DNA from: Colletes latitarsis
Taxonomy: Eukaryota; Arthropoda; Insecta; Hymenoptera; Colletidae
Reading direction: 5' to 3'
Assembly (NCBI RefSeq): GCF_051014445.1
Contig: NC_135136.1
Coordinates: 40,496,001-40,560,000, forward strand
Length of the DNA: 64,000 bases
How positions within the stretch are numbered: position 1 is the stretch's first letter; every line of letters begins with the position of its first letter. Shown in pieces: positions 27,101-35,966 of this stretch. Made by a program: the position numbers and the translations under genes. The notes beneath the pieces were generated by a model. It was not told where the DNA came from. It saw only the letters and a list, made by a program, of their open reading frames with translations, and did not search any database.

Positions 27101-27700
27101 GACAGCATATTCTTTGGGTTTAAATAAAAAAAAAAAATTGTACAGTGTTCCTACTTCACATTTGTATAATATCTTTTAAATAAGGCTTTAAACAACATGT
27201 TTATACTTTCTTAAGTTAAAGTTTGGTCATTAAAATCTGGTACACCTTGTATGTGAATATATATAGAGAACAAGTGACTTTTATTTGAGATATCTTACTG
27301 TGTTTTACAAATTTTTTGTTTTAACAACAAATAAGATTGCGTTAATTTTTCCAAATTTAAATGGCTTTCCTGTAAAGAAGAAATGTTTACATTTAGAATT
27401 CTTGGAATTAGTGGTTTGATATGGTACAATAACAGGTTAATACTCTTATTGCTTTTGCAAAAACATTAAATCAGTTAATACCACAGAAACATATATAAAT
27501 AAAATAAAAGAGGAATATTGCATATGTAGTATTAGGATAGTATTTTCATTATAAATTATTGTTAAATGTACAGGCAGTATAACCTCAAAATAACCTAGAC
27601 AAGGGGTGTTATTAAATTCAATATAAAGGTAAAGTTTGAAGAATAAAGTGCTTACTTGAACAGTTTCGTTTACTGTTAAATCCGGATGATTATTGTCCAT
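21142..27700 (-). CDS. ICE1: Little elongation complex subunit 1 homolog (ICE1-like), 14 coding exons
   Basis: ICE1 is the scaffold of the little elongation complex, which supports Pol II transcription of snRNA genes. Exons, 5' to 3': 27700-27656, 27369-27299, 26631-26493, 26410-26233, 26144-26031, 25957-25685, 25617-22867, 22790-22676, 22615-22365, 22283-22100, 22004-21846, 21773-21621, 21547-21455, 21371-21142. About 1,585 codons. The N-terminal ~200 residues are coiled-coil-like (Lys/Glu/Gln-rich). Exon 7 (~917 aa) is a disordered Ser/Asn/Lys-rich middle holding a tandem duplication. The C-terminal ~390 residues are helical. There, ESLARMYTVLARIKKDRERV and the later segment around GTAWTYKNIIQSALLPM resemble my recollection of the vertebrate ICE1 C-terminus. 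All junctions keep frame except exon 8 to 9, which is out by one base. Intron 2 carries mobile-element copy B. The start is the only Met before a good donor. Confidence 0.72.
24113..24448 (-). repeat. Tandem 168-bp duplication inside ICE1 exon 7
   Basis: Two adjacent copies, 24113-24280 and 24281-24448, are nearly identical and exactly 168 bp (56 codons) apart. Each encodes a unit with NELI-TSINSEIL, NDKTEDEK, VSHFNGAISQ and FNNVYSTRKR. The duplication keeps the reading frame. Confidence 0.95.
26675..27068. mobile_element. Inverted-repeat non-autonomous element, copy B (short form)
   Basis: A 394-bp copy with both ends: TACAGGGTGTTCG on the left and CACCCTATA on the right, with ~100-bp inverted repeats containing ATTCTAGAGG. 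It has only one of the internal ~110-bp modules (about 26827-26940), against three in copies A and C. TA dinucleotides flank both ends, compatible with a TA target-site duplication. It lies in ICE1 intron 2, between coding exons at 27299 and 26631. Confidence 0.85.
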
Positions 27701-28190
27701 GTTGGCTTAAATGACATCCAGTACTATTTGTATAAGAATTATTTTATTTCATCAAACGCCGAAAGTCAAACACGTTTGTATGGTGTTTCGCTTTCATGTT
27801 TATAGTTCCTGTTAGTGATGACGTCTTTTAAATAAAAAATTACCAAAGAATGGAAGTACACTCTTCTTGTGAGCGTCGATTCTAAATATTTGCAAGAATA
27901 ATATCTTGAAAGTTAATTGTAGTATAACGAAATTATTAAAATCGGCGAAGAATCCCTTAATGTAAATAATTACCAAAATATAGTGACTTTAATTATAAAA
28001 TTTGAATATTGCCATCTTGCGTTTCATCGATGTGATTTTCGTTTACGTTGCATGAAATCGTATCACCCAGTGTATTTGTCCAACGGTATCTGCTACTGTG
28101 TAATGATAAATTGATTATGTGGATATTAGCAGTTCAGTTTGTATAAAAGAGAAAAAGAGTAAAATTTTTAGTGTGATTGATTGATTAATC
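27701..28190. promoter_or_regulatory. Head-to-head promoter region of ICE1 and AAR2
   Basis: Only 490 bp separate the two start codons, which point away from each other. No TATA box stands out on either side. A shared bidirectional promoter is inferred from the spacing. Confidence 0.6.
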
Positions 28191-29629
28191 ATGGCAAGAG
28201 AAGGCGAAAGGTATCGAAATTTATCCGCTAGACTTTTGGTCGAAGATGCTACCTTAGTTGTACTGAATGTACCGAGCGGTACAGAATTTGGAATCGATTT
28301 AAAATCGTGGAATACAGATCATAGTTTTAAAGGCATAAAAATGATTCCACCAGGATTTCATTATGTCCATTACAGGTAATTATATGGCATTTAATACTTT
28401 CGCCTTCGTTGCAGTAACTATGTTTATATACCTTTGTTAAAGTGCTGTAAATGAATTTGGAGAAACAGCACCCAAAATTGGTTTTCTTCATACATTTAAG
28501 AAATCTGAATTTTTAGTCAGACGTTGGGATACAAAAGAGGAAGACCTCAGTTCAGAAGGTATAATAATATTTGGTACATATTTCATATATTGAGTAAATG
28601 AAACATTTACTAATATTAAACCTTTTATATAAAGTTGTACCAGAGGAAATAGTTCAAAAGCTAAAAGATAATTTGAAAGAATTGAATAGGTATCTGGGGT
28701 CTTATCCTTTTGATATATGGACCCAATGGAAGGAATTAACAAATCATGTTAGTCCTTCGCTAATTGAACGTTGTTCACCCATATGTGGGTATGTCCATTG
28801 ATATTATAAATTATTATCTTCTGTTATTTGGATTCATTCTGTTGTATGATAAAGTCATTTATCTTACTTCAGTTTTGTACGGTCAGCATTAGAATTAGAG
28901 CCTTGTAGCGACGCTATGAGACCAAGAGGTGGAGTGTCAAACCCAAAAAAAAGAAGAAGTGCACTCACTACAGAAGCTAAAGAGGAAGAGCTACTTCCTG
29001 ATTTGAAACCTAGGCCTGGTACAGAGTTAAGACTGTCCAAATTGCCTGATAAAAATTATCCAGATGGTGCATCCCCAACTGAAATTACAAGGCATTCCCT
29101 TGATTCCAGTTATGCATTAAATACTCTTATCAATACATTAACAATGTAAGATTAAAATTGTGATATTTTTCACATATTCAAAACTAACTGCTATATCCCT
29201 TATTGATTTGTATTTTCCAGACCTATGGAGATTATTGGTGAATTGCAATTGGTATTTGTTTGTTTTCTGGTTGGACAAAATCTCGATGCTTTTGAACACT
29301 GGAAAAAGCAAATATATCTTATTTGCGGTGCCGATTCCGCGATATCGGAGCGTCGCGATATTTATTTCGAATTTATGAAAGCAATAGAAATTCAGTTAAC
29401 GCACGTACCCGAAGATATGCTTTGCGATATTGTGGTTAATAATAATTTTGTTTACTACAACCTACGCATACTCTTTGCAAACATTGAGATCAATTCCGAA
29501 GTGGATGGACTTTTAAAGTCTTACGCTTCTCGATTTTGCGAACGGTTAACTAAGAAGTTCTCGTGGGATTTTTGTAATTTACAGGATGAGAATGAAGATG
29601 AAGCGCCCGTGGTAGTTTCCTTGGAATAA
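28191..29629 (+). CDS. AAR2: AAR2 splicing factor homolog, five coding exons
   Basis: AAR2 binds Prp8 during cytoplasmic assembly of the U5 snRNP and blocks premature Brr2 loading. Exons: 28191-28375, 28443-28558, 28635-28788, 28873-29145, 29221-29629. All are GT-AG with phases 2, 1, 2, 2 and give 378 aa, close to the 384 of human AAR2. The N-terminal domain includes LNVPSGTEFGIDLKSW and IKMIPPGFHYVHY, typical of the family; the C-terminal domain includes ELQLVFVCFLVGQNLDAFEHW. A Lys/Arg-rich, acidic linker around exon 4 separates the two. The start is the first Met of the conserved frame. The hexamer AATAAA (29625-29630) overlaps the stop codon; the next AATAAA, at 29821, is the likelier functional one. 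It is divergent from ICE1 and converges on the apidaecin gene. Confidence 0.93.
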
Positions 29630-29820
29630 AAATCCGTGTACGTTTGTAACATGAATGAAGGTACTACCAAGAATGATATAAAACAGCACATACTCATTTT
29701 TTGTAAATATTTATAATTTTTAACAAAGATTAGTCAATAATACAAATTTGATTAATGTTTGAAAGTGTACATAGGATACCACATTAGAAATTATAATCCG
29801 TATTTTCACATGTATTTTTT

Positions 29821-29826
29821 AATAAA
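29821..29826 (+). terminator. Likely poly(A) signal of AAR2
   Basis: AATAAA about 190 bases past the AAR2 stop codon, only about 110 bases from the stop codon of the convergent apidaecin gene. Confidence 0.55.
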
Positions 29827-29863
29827 ACATGTAGAATATTAAAATGTATGTCACAGTACAAAG

Positions 29864-29869
29864 TTTAAT
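29864..29869 (-). terminator. Candidate poly(A) signal of the apidaecin gene (ATTAAA variant)
   Basis: ATTAAA on the minus strand about 70 bases past the apidaecin stop. No AATAAA is seen nearby on this strand. The two convergent transcripts would end almost back to back. Confidence 0.4.
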
Positions 29870-29936
29870 ATACGCATAAATCAGTCCATTATTTTGAATT
29901 GTCATTCTATGGATGCAGGCTGATGACAAATATTTC

Positions 29937-30997
29937 TTAGTGATTGCGTTTATAACCAGGCCATGCTTCTATTGGTAAAACCAACTAAAAAATTAACAGA
30001 ATGTTTAATGTAGACTCTTTTGGATTACTCATTGTATACAAGTTAAATTATACTTTGTAAACATTTACCGGATGAACTGTTTGTTGAGTTTGGCTACCAG
30101 GTTTAGTTTTCTCTTCAGCATCGCGACGAAGACGCTAAGAAAATTAACAGAAAGTTTAATATAAACTTCTTTTGGATTATTTGTTACATAAAAATTAAAT
30201 TATATTTTGTAAACATTTACCGGATAGGGTGGTCGTGGAGCAGGAACGTATACTGGTCGGTTAGCGGGGTCAGCTTCCGGTTCGGCTTCGCGACGAAGAC
30301 GCTAAGAAAATTAATAGAAGGTTTAATAAAGACTTCTTTTGGATTATTTGTTATATAAAAATGAAGTTATATTTTGTAAACATTTACCGGATGGGGTGGA
30401 CGTGGAGGAGGAACGTATACTGGTCGGTTAGCGGGGTCAGCTTCCGGTTCGGCTTCACGACGAAGACGCTAAGAAAATTAACAGAAGCTTTAATGTAGAC
30501 TTGTTTTGGATTATTCGCTATATAAAAATTAAATTATATTTTGTAAACATTTACCGGATGGGGTGGTCGTGGAGGAGGAACGTATACTGGTCGGTTAGCG
30601 GGGTCAGCTTCCGGTTCGGCTTCACGACGAAGACGCTAAGAAAATTAACAGAAGCTTTAATGTAGACTTCTTTTGGATTTTTCGCTATATAAAAATTAAA
30701 TTATATTTTGTAAACATTTACCGGATGGGGTGGTCGTGGAGGAGGAACGTATACTGGTCGATTAGCTGGGTCAGCTTCCGGTTTAGCTTCGCGACGGAGA
30801 CGCTGAAATGAAAAGAATTATTGGTTACAGATTACTAAAACTGGTACGAATTAGTAAATTGGTATATGAATATATAGAATATTTGAAATTTATTTTACCG
30901 GATGTGGTGGACCCGGTGGTCCAATTTCCATCATGTCTCCAGCTACCATCGTCGTAAAGACGACGGCTAAAATTGTTAAGGCGACAAATTTCTTCAT
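29937..30997 (-). CDS. Apidaecin-type multi-peptide antimicrobial precursor, seven coding exons
   Basis: A secreted precursor of proline-rich antibacterial peptides; apidaecins enter bacteria and trap release factors on the ribosome. Exons, 5' to 3': 30997-30899, 30802-30722, 30635-30555, 30468-30388, 30301-30221, 30134-30069, 29984-29937; all introns are phase 0, total 178 aa. Exon 1 encodes the signal peptide (MKKFVALTILAVVF then TTMVAG) and a short PPGPPHP end. Exons 2-5 are 27-codon units: RLRREAEPEADP pro-segment (EAKPEADP in exon 2), then the peptide start. Exons 2-4 give mature ANRPVYVPPPRPPHPRL; exon 5 gives the variant ANRPVYVPAPRPPYPRL. The last two residues (RL) of each peptide come from the next exon. 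Exon 6 is a shorter, diverged unit without the PVYVP core, and exon 7 encodes a 15-residue tail. RR and the EAEPEADP block are the expected protease and dipeptidase processing sites. Confidence 0.93.
30069..30802 (-). repeat. Tandem exon-intron array, 167-bp period, in the apidaecin gene
   Basis: Exon starts fall at 30802, 30635, 30468, 30301 and 30134, exactly 167 bp apart. Each unit is an 81-bp exon (66 bp in the last) plus a conserved intron. Exons at 30555-30635 and 30388-30468 differ by one base. Intron sequence is also nearly the same between units, pointing to recent duplication or gene conversion. Confidence 0.95.
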
Positions 30998-31185
30998 GTT
31001 GAACGTGTATTTTTCACGCTAATACGTATTATTTACACCTGTATTCAAATAATTCGTTATTCGTTACCGACAATCAGTTGCATTCAATAAACAACTTCTT
31101 TGATGAGATACAATGTTATTTTTAGATATAAAATAAATGTTTTCTAAAATTGTGCAACATGCAAAACATGTAGTTAGTATCTTAC

Positions 31186-31238
31186 CAGTAGCTGCTCTTC
31201 GATAGATGTGATACTTCTCTAGTTTTGGAGAACTTGAT
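31186..31238 (-). other. Probable noncoding first exon of the apidaecin gene
   Basis: A donor CTG|GTAAG is at 31186/31185 and an acceptor GAATACAG lies between it and the start codon, near 31040. The TATA box at 31262-31269 places transcription start about 25-30 bases downstream, near 31238. The exact 5' end is an estimate. Confidence 0.5.
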
Positions 31239-31261
31239 GTCTAATGCACTTAGTGACACAG

Positions 31262-31269
31262 TATTTATA
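31262..31269 (-). promoter_or_regulatory. TATA box of the apidaecin gene
   Basis: TATAAATA on the minus strand, about 75 bases upstream of the putative first-exon donor site. A strong TATA box is usual for immune-inducible antimicrobial peptide genes. Confidence 0.65.
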
Positions 31270-31311
31270 CTAAATCTTGAATATATCGTATGCCAAAGTT
31301 CATGACTTAAT

Positions 31312-31332
31312 GATAGCTATTCGGGAATTCAC
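31312..31332. promoter_or_regulatory. Proximal GATA plus kappaB-like site pair upstream of apidaecin
   Basis: GATA at 31312-31315 and GGGAATTCAC at 31323-31332 (one change from a Rel/Dorsal-type GGGAATTCCC), about 45-60 bases upstream of the TATA box. Adjacent kappaB and GATA sites are typical of insect antimicrobial peptide promoters. Function is inferred. Confidence 0.5.
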
Positions 31333-31591
31333 CGTTTTCGCGATGCTTTAAAATGAGAATGTTTTCATTGATTTTCCTCAAACGATTTTTGTTGACGAAG
31401 CAGAGCTCACGAGTATTTATTGTTAGTCATCAAACTTTATTAATCGAAACTATTGCAGATATCGTCATGCTTTTTTTTTTAAATTAAATAATATACAGAG
31501 GTTAATCATTTCAAATGCAAAATACTCGAGGTTTGCGTCACTAATTGTAAGCAATTTAAATTCAATTCAACGTGAAAGCTCTTTGCCAAGC

Positions 31592-31654
31592 GGGGATTAC
31601 TGTGAAACAAAAACATCAAATATTATCGATGCGATTTCCGTTAACGGATTTCCC
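31592..31654. promoter_or_regulatory. Distal pair of kappaB-like sites upstream of apidaecin
   Basis: GGGGATTACT at 31592-31601 (close to a Relish-type GGGGATTYYT) and GGATTTCCC at 31646-31654 (GGGAAATCC on the minus strand). They are about 320-390 bases upstream of the TATA box, between it and the tRNA gene. Confidence 0.45.
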
Positions 31655-31846
31655 GCTGATGTTTATTTAACACTCGGCTGATTCACATTTACAAACAATT
31701 TCTCTTCGTGCCACTATTTTTACTTTGACTCTAACATTTGACGCTAGTTTTTTTATTAAAGAGCAATTAAATTGTATAATAAATTTCATTTAAATAATAG
31801 AATTATTACTATATATTCCCATTTTTCTTAATAAATACAAAAAATG

Positions 31847-31918
31847 TTTCCGCCCGGGATCGAACCGGGGACCTTCCGCGTGTTAGGCGGATGTGATAAC
31901 CACTACACCACGGAAACC
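31847..31918 (-). tRNA. tRNA-Val (anticodon AAC)
   Basis: 72 nt. The acceptor stem GTTTCCG pairs with CGGAAAC. The anticodon arm is TCCGC-CTAACAC-GCGGA with anticodon AAC. The T arm is CCCGG-TTCGATC-CCGGG and the D-loop/A-box TGGTGTAGTGG is present. No intron. A TTTTTT tract follows immediately on the minus strand as a Pol III terminator. It lies between the apidaecin promoter and the coiled-coil gene. Confidence 0.97.
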
Positions 31919-32018
31919 GATGAAATGGATGATATTTTAACGAAAAGTATGGCACTTATCATTAAAAATCGATGAGCACGAAATAAAATTACGCAGCTAC
32001 GTGTTACTTGCAACAATT

Positions 32019-32024
32019 TTTATT
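32019..32024 (-). terminator. Likely poly(A) signal of the coiled-coil gene
   Basis: AATAAA on the minus strand about 55 bases past the stop codon at 32079. Confidence 0.55.
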
Positions 32025-32078
32025 TTATACAAATTAATGTAATTACAAAGTAACGCAGTTTACTGTTTCTAATGGAAC

Positions 32079-34673
32079 TTATTGGGGAACAATCTGCGCG
32101 CTATTTTCGAGAGCTCGCTTCTCTTCCGATAACAACATGACCTTTTCTTCGTACTTCTCTCGCAGATCTCGGAAGAGACAAAGCTGTGTCTCGTATTCTT
32201 TCTTCAGGTCCGCGTTCAGTTTCACCGCGGCATCCATTTTATTTATCATCGTGGTGTATCGATCTCGTTCGTCAGTAATTCGAACTTCCATATCGTCGAC
32301 TTCGGCCTGTAAAAACAAAAAGGGGGTAAAATAGGATCGGTATCGTGGAGCATTCGATTGATTTTGGGTTTACGTAATCGTTCTATCAAGCATTAATTGC
32401 AATAGTCAAATATTCGATTATCTAGTTTCACAAATTTATAATTTAAACAATTTACCTGTAGGTGCTTAACTTCCATATTACGGATTTGCAAAAGACTCCT
32501 GGTAAGAGACTCTACTTCCTTCAGAGAAGCCACCTGGCTATTCAATGCACTGATTTGTTTCTCCTGGTTAGAACAAGTGCGGATACGATCCTCCAATTGC
32601 AACGAGGTCTGAATCAGTTTACCCTTTAGTTGATCCATCATCCTACGATGTAAGACTTCGTCGCCTTCGCCTTTCAACAGAGCGTCGTACGATGCCTGTA
32701 ACTCTGCTAGCTTCTTCTCTGTGCTTTCTAGTTTTTTCCGATAGCAATCTCGTTCCTCGGTCGCTTTCTATAAACGAAATAGAAATCATTAAAAACATTG
32801 TATACAGAGTGTTCGGTCAACCCTGGGAAAAATTGTAATGGGTGATTCTAGAGGCTAAAATAAGACGAAAATCAAGAATACCAGTTTGTTGATGGAAGCT
32901 TCGTTAAACAGTTATTAACGTTTAAAGTTCCGCCCGTATTAAATTTTTTTTCTCGAAACTGGTTAGGATTTCGAGGGTATGTCTATTAACCAAAAATGAC
33001 TGTAATTGACCCCCCTAGCTAAAAATAATTTTTTTAGAATGATTTGAAATTTTTTTTTTTCGCCGAGAAATTTAGGCACCTACCCCCTGTCGATTTTTCT
33101 TAAATATTAGTTTTTCATTTTTGATAATTTTGTTTGACGCCCTACAGAAAAGTTGTCTAATACTCTTTTGTAGGTACCCAGGAGCTCTACTCCAGAAAAA
33201 AGTTTTATTGAAATATAGTCACTATTGCAAGTGTTATGGCTGTTTGAAAATTGGACCATTTTTATGGGGGTTTTCTCATTTTACGGGGTCAAGGACCAAC
33301 TTTTCCAATATTTTTATAATTTCTACATATTCTTTACTAAAATACGCGTTGATTGCTTTATTAAACATTAAAATCCTTCAATCCGTTCAGAAGTTATGAC
33401 GTTTTAAAGAATCGCATGAAATTTCAGGGAACGATTTCTGGCCAGGAATGATATTTTCAGTAATGAATTTTTTTCTCGAAAGTCGATAAGATTTCAGGGA
33501 TATGTATAAGGACAAGAATTGATTGTAATTGACCCCTGTAACTAAATATAATTTTTTTTAGTATGATTTGAAATTTTTTAATTTTGTCAAAAAATTTCAC
33601 ACCTTCTCGAATTTTTTTCTCGAAAGTGGGTAGGATTTCAGGGGTATGTCTAATGACCAAAAATGATTGTAATTAACCCCTGCAACCAGACATAATTTTT
33701 TCAGATAGATTTGAAATCTTTTAATTTAATTTTTTAATAACTTTTTAATGAAGCCTCAGTCAAAAAATTGGAATTCTTGATTTTCGTCTTATTTTAACCT
33801 CTAGAATCTCCCATTAAATCTCCCTGTATATCGAACCCAGACCTGGATATTACTCGACGCTTTTTATTCCTAAGTTTTACCTGCGCTTCTTGCTTCAGTT
33901 TCGATATCGTAAGTTCATTGTCGCTTACTTTTCTGTCAACGTTCGCGATCGAGTTTTCTTTCAATGTCGACGCTTGATCGGCAATTTCTTTATCCGATTT
34001 TCGATCATCGGTAGCTTCGTCGGGTTTCGCGACGAGACAAGTATCTCCGGCGCCTATGGACGGCGGTTGTTGAATTTCAGGTGCACACGGCTGCAATAAG
34101 TTAAATCGTTAAGCTGTTTCGAGCGAGATCTTCAAATTACGCTTATGCAACAATTAAATCGACGTGTCTTGAGGTTCGAGAGCAAATGGAAATGATTTGC
34201 AAAAATCAAAACGCTTCCCGTTTCGCTTCTCTATGATGGGGGTAAAAATTAATTGATTAACCCCATCTATTTCAAAGCAAAGAAGAGGGGAGCGATTTGA
34301 TAGTTGTTAAAATTACCGGTTGTTCGTTAGGTTTGCTCTCGGGAAGCATAGTAGCATTGTCTACTATACCCTTTGCAGATTCAGTTACGCATTCACTTTC
34401 AGTTACAGTTCCATTCGTAGGTACATTTTCGTTAACAATCTCGGATGTGCTTGTTACGCCTTTCAGAAGCGTATCTGCATTTTGATTTTCCGAGTTATGT
34501 ACAACTGCAGATTCTGTGGTCTGTGCAGTTGCATTTTCGTTGTTGGTTTCAGGAACGACTGAATTTTCGGTCGAGGGAGCGTTTTTCGCGTTATCCGGTT
34601 GATTGGGTTTCGTTATTTCGGATACACACGATTCTTGATCAGCGTCCAATTTAATCGCCTCCGTGTTTGACAT
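32079..34673 (-). CDS. Unrecognised coiled-coil protein, four coding exons
   Basis: I do not recognise the family. Exons, 5' to 3': 34673-34317, 34090-33881, 32767-32456, 32306-32079. All introns are GT-AG and phase 0; the product is 368 aa. The first ~190 residues (exons 1-2) are Asn/Thr/Glu/Ser-rich, acidic and probably disordered. The remaining ~180 (exons 3-4) are a near-continuous coiled coil rich in Leu/Glu/Lys/Arg, with segments such as MMDQLKGKLIQTSLQLEDRI and LKKEYETQLCLFRDLREKYE. There is no signal peptide, membrane helix or catalytic motif. The start Met is six bases downstream of a good acceptor (GTTGCAG), so an untranslated upstream exon is likely. Intron 2 is filled by mobile-element copy C. 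A centrosomal, Golgi or cytoskeletal scaffold role is possible by composition only. Confidence 0.85.
32803..33829. mobile_element. Inverted-repeat non-autonomous element, copy C (full length)
   Basis: A 1,027-bp copy with both termini: TACAGAGTGTTCGGTCAACC on the left and CCCTGTA on the right. ~100-bp imperfect terminal inverted repeats carry the ATTCTAGAGG block. TA flanks both ends. Three internal ~110-bp modules (about 32943-33050, 33465-33574, 33609-33718) match those of copy A in the opposite orientation. Minus-strand ORF 7221-7412 of copy A and plus-strand ORF 33121-33399 of copy C encode similar translations, but without any known domain. It lies in intron 2 of the coiled-coil gene. 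Confidence 0.87.
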
Positions 34674-34679
34674 TTTTAT

Positions 34680-35966
34680 CTGCAACAAATGTCACTGTTA
34701 TACGATGCACACGTATTAAAACAGAAGAAAAGCGAATTTGTTTCTTAAGTATTTTCACTGCGATCATCGTTAAACGACGAATATTTGCGGGCCTGAATAT
34801 TTCTGAACAAAAGCACGTTTCGTGGCTTTAGACACTTTTTTAAACGACGGTAAATTTTTGAAAATTGTGATTCCATCGCGACTCGCTTACGAATCGTGTA
34901 TAGTCAGAGACGATACACCATATTACACGTCCCACTATAAGCACGAGACCAACTATTAAATTTAAGATTACCGAAAGGTTAGAGAGAGCAATGAGAATCG
35001 CTACTCGCGGTGTTTTCTTCGTACACGTATTTTGCTTTCACGCAAAACGGCTGGATATCCAGGACTAACTAAAAGTCTGATGTATTTTTGGACGTTCAAA
35101 GGCTCATTCTATTTTAAACTATCGTAGACTTGCGCCAGTCGAATGCCCAACAAACTGAAAATCGTAACGCATTTGACGCGTGTATTTAACAGAAAAATTC
35201 TTGTTAATCGTTTGGTTGGGCATTGAAAATGTCGTTGCTTACATGACCCATGCAATAGAATATAATCCAACCGAATCGTGGACGATAATTGTATTTCAAA
35301 ATATCATGTAACGCGGTTTCGAAGTCGTATTATTCGTAATCAAGAAAGGTGTTAAATGAAAATGAATTGATAAAACTGTCGTTGAAATTGAACGAATCGA
35401 TCATGAAAAATTATTTATGGCATTAAGTTGTCTCGTAATGTTTTGTTCTTTACGATGGTGTAAAAATTTGTTTGAGTAAGGAGATTCTTTCAGTATCATA
35501 GTTACGCTCATACGCTTGGTGCGCTCGTCACAGTATCGTGCTTGAGGTATCTCGTACCTCGGCATTCGAGGTATATATTTAAAACAATTTTACAGTAAAT
35601 ACGTAGAAATGTTTATATCGACATATTCGAAGTAGCTATTTTGAAAGATATTCGAAGATATTTAGAATTGTTTTGCACGTGTTCGCTAATTATGCACGAG
35701 GATTTAGTGTACATAACCTCATTTACAATATACTATTTTTCACGTACATTTTTATCGCGATCTCTCGAAGTATATACGAATGAATTAGTTTTACGTACTA
35801 TAAATGGTATGTAGAATTAAATAAAACGTTATAATAAAGATGAAACGGAATTAATTTCGAACCAAACTTTAAAAGTACCAGTGTTTAAGGTTACTTCTGA
35901 ATAATATCGTGAATCTTTATTATTTTAAATGGAACACTTCGCTTTTAACAGAAAATTGATTGAGGT
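34680..35966. other. Divergent intergenic region between the coiled-coil gene and Tim17
   Basis: 1.3 kb that should hold untranslated first exons and promoters of both genes. An acceptor (TTTTAACAG) at 35951, 15 bases before the Tim17 ATG, suggests a noncoding Tim17 exon somewhere in this stretch. No further gene is seen. Confidence 0.6.
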
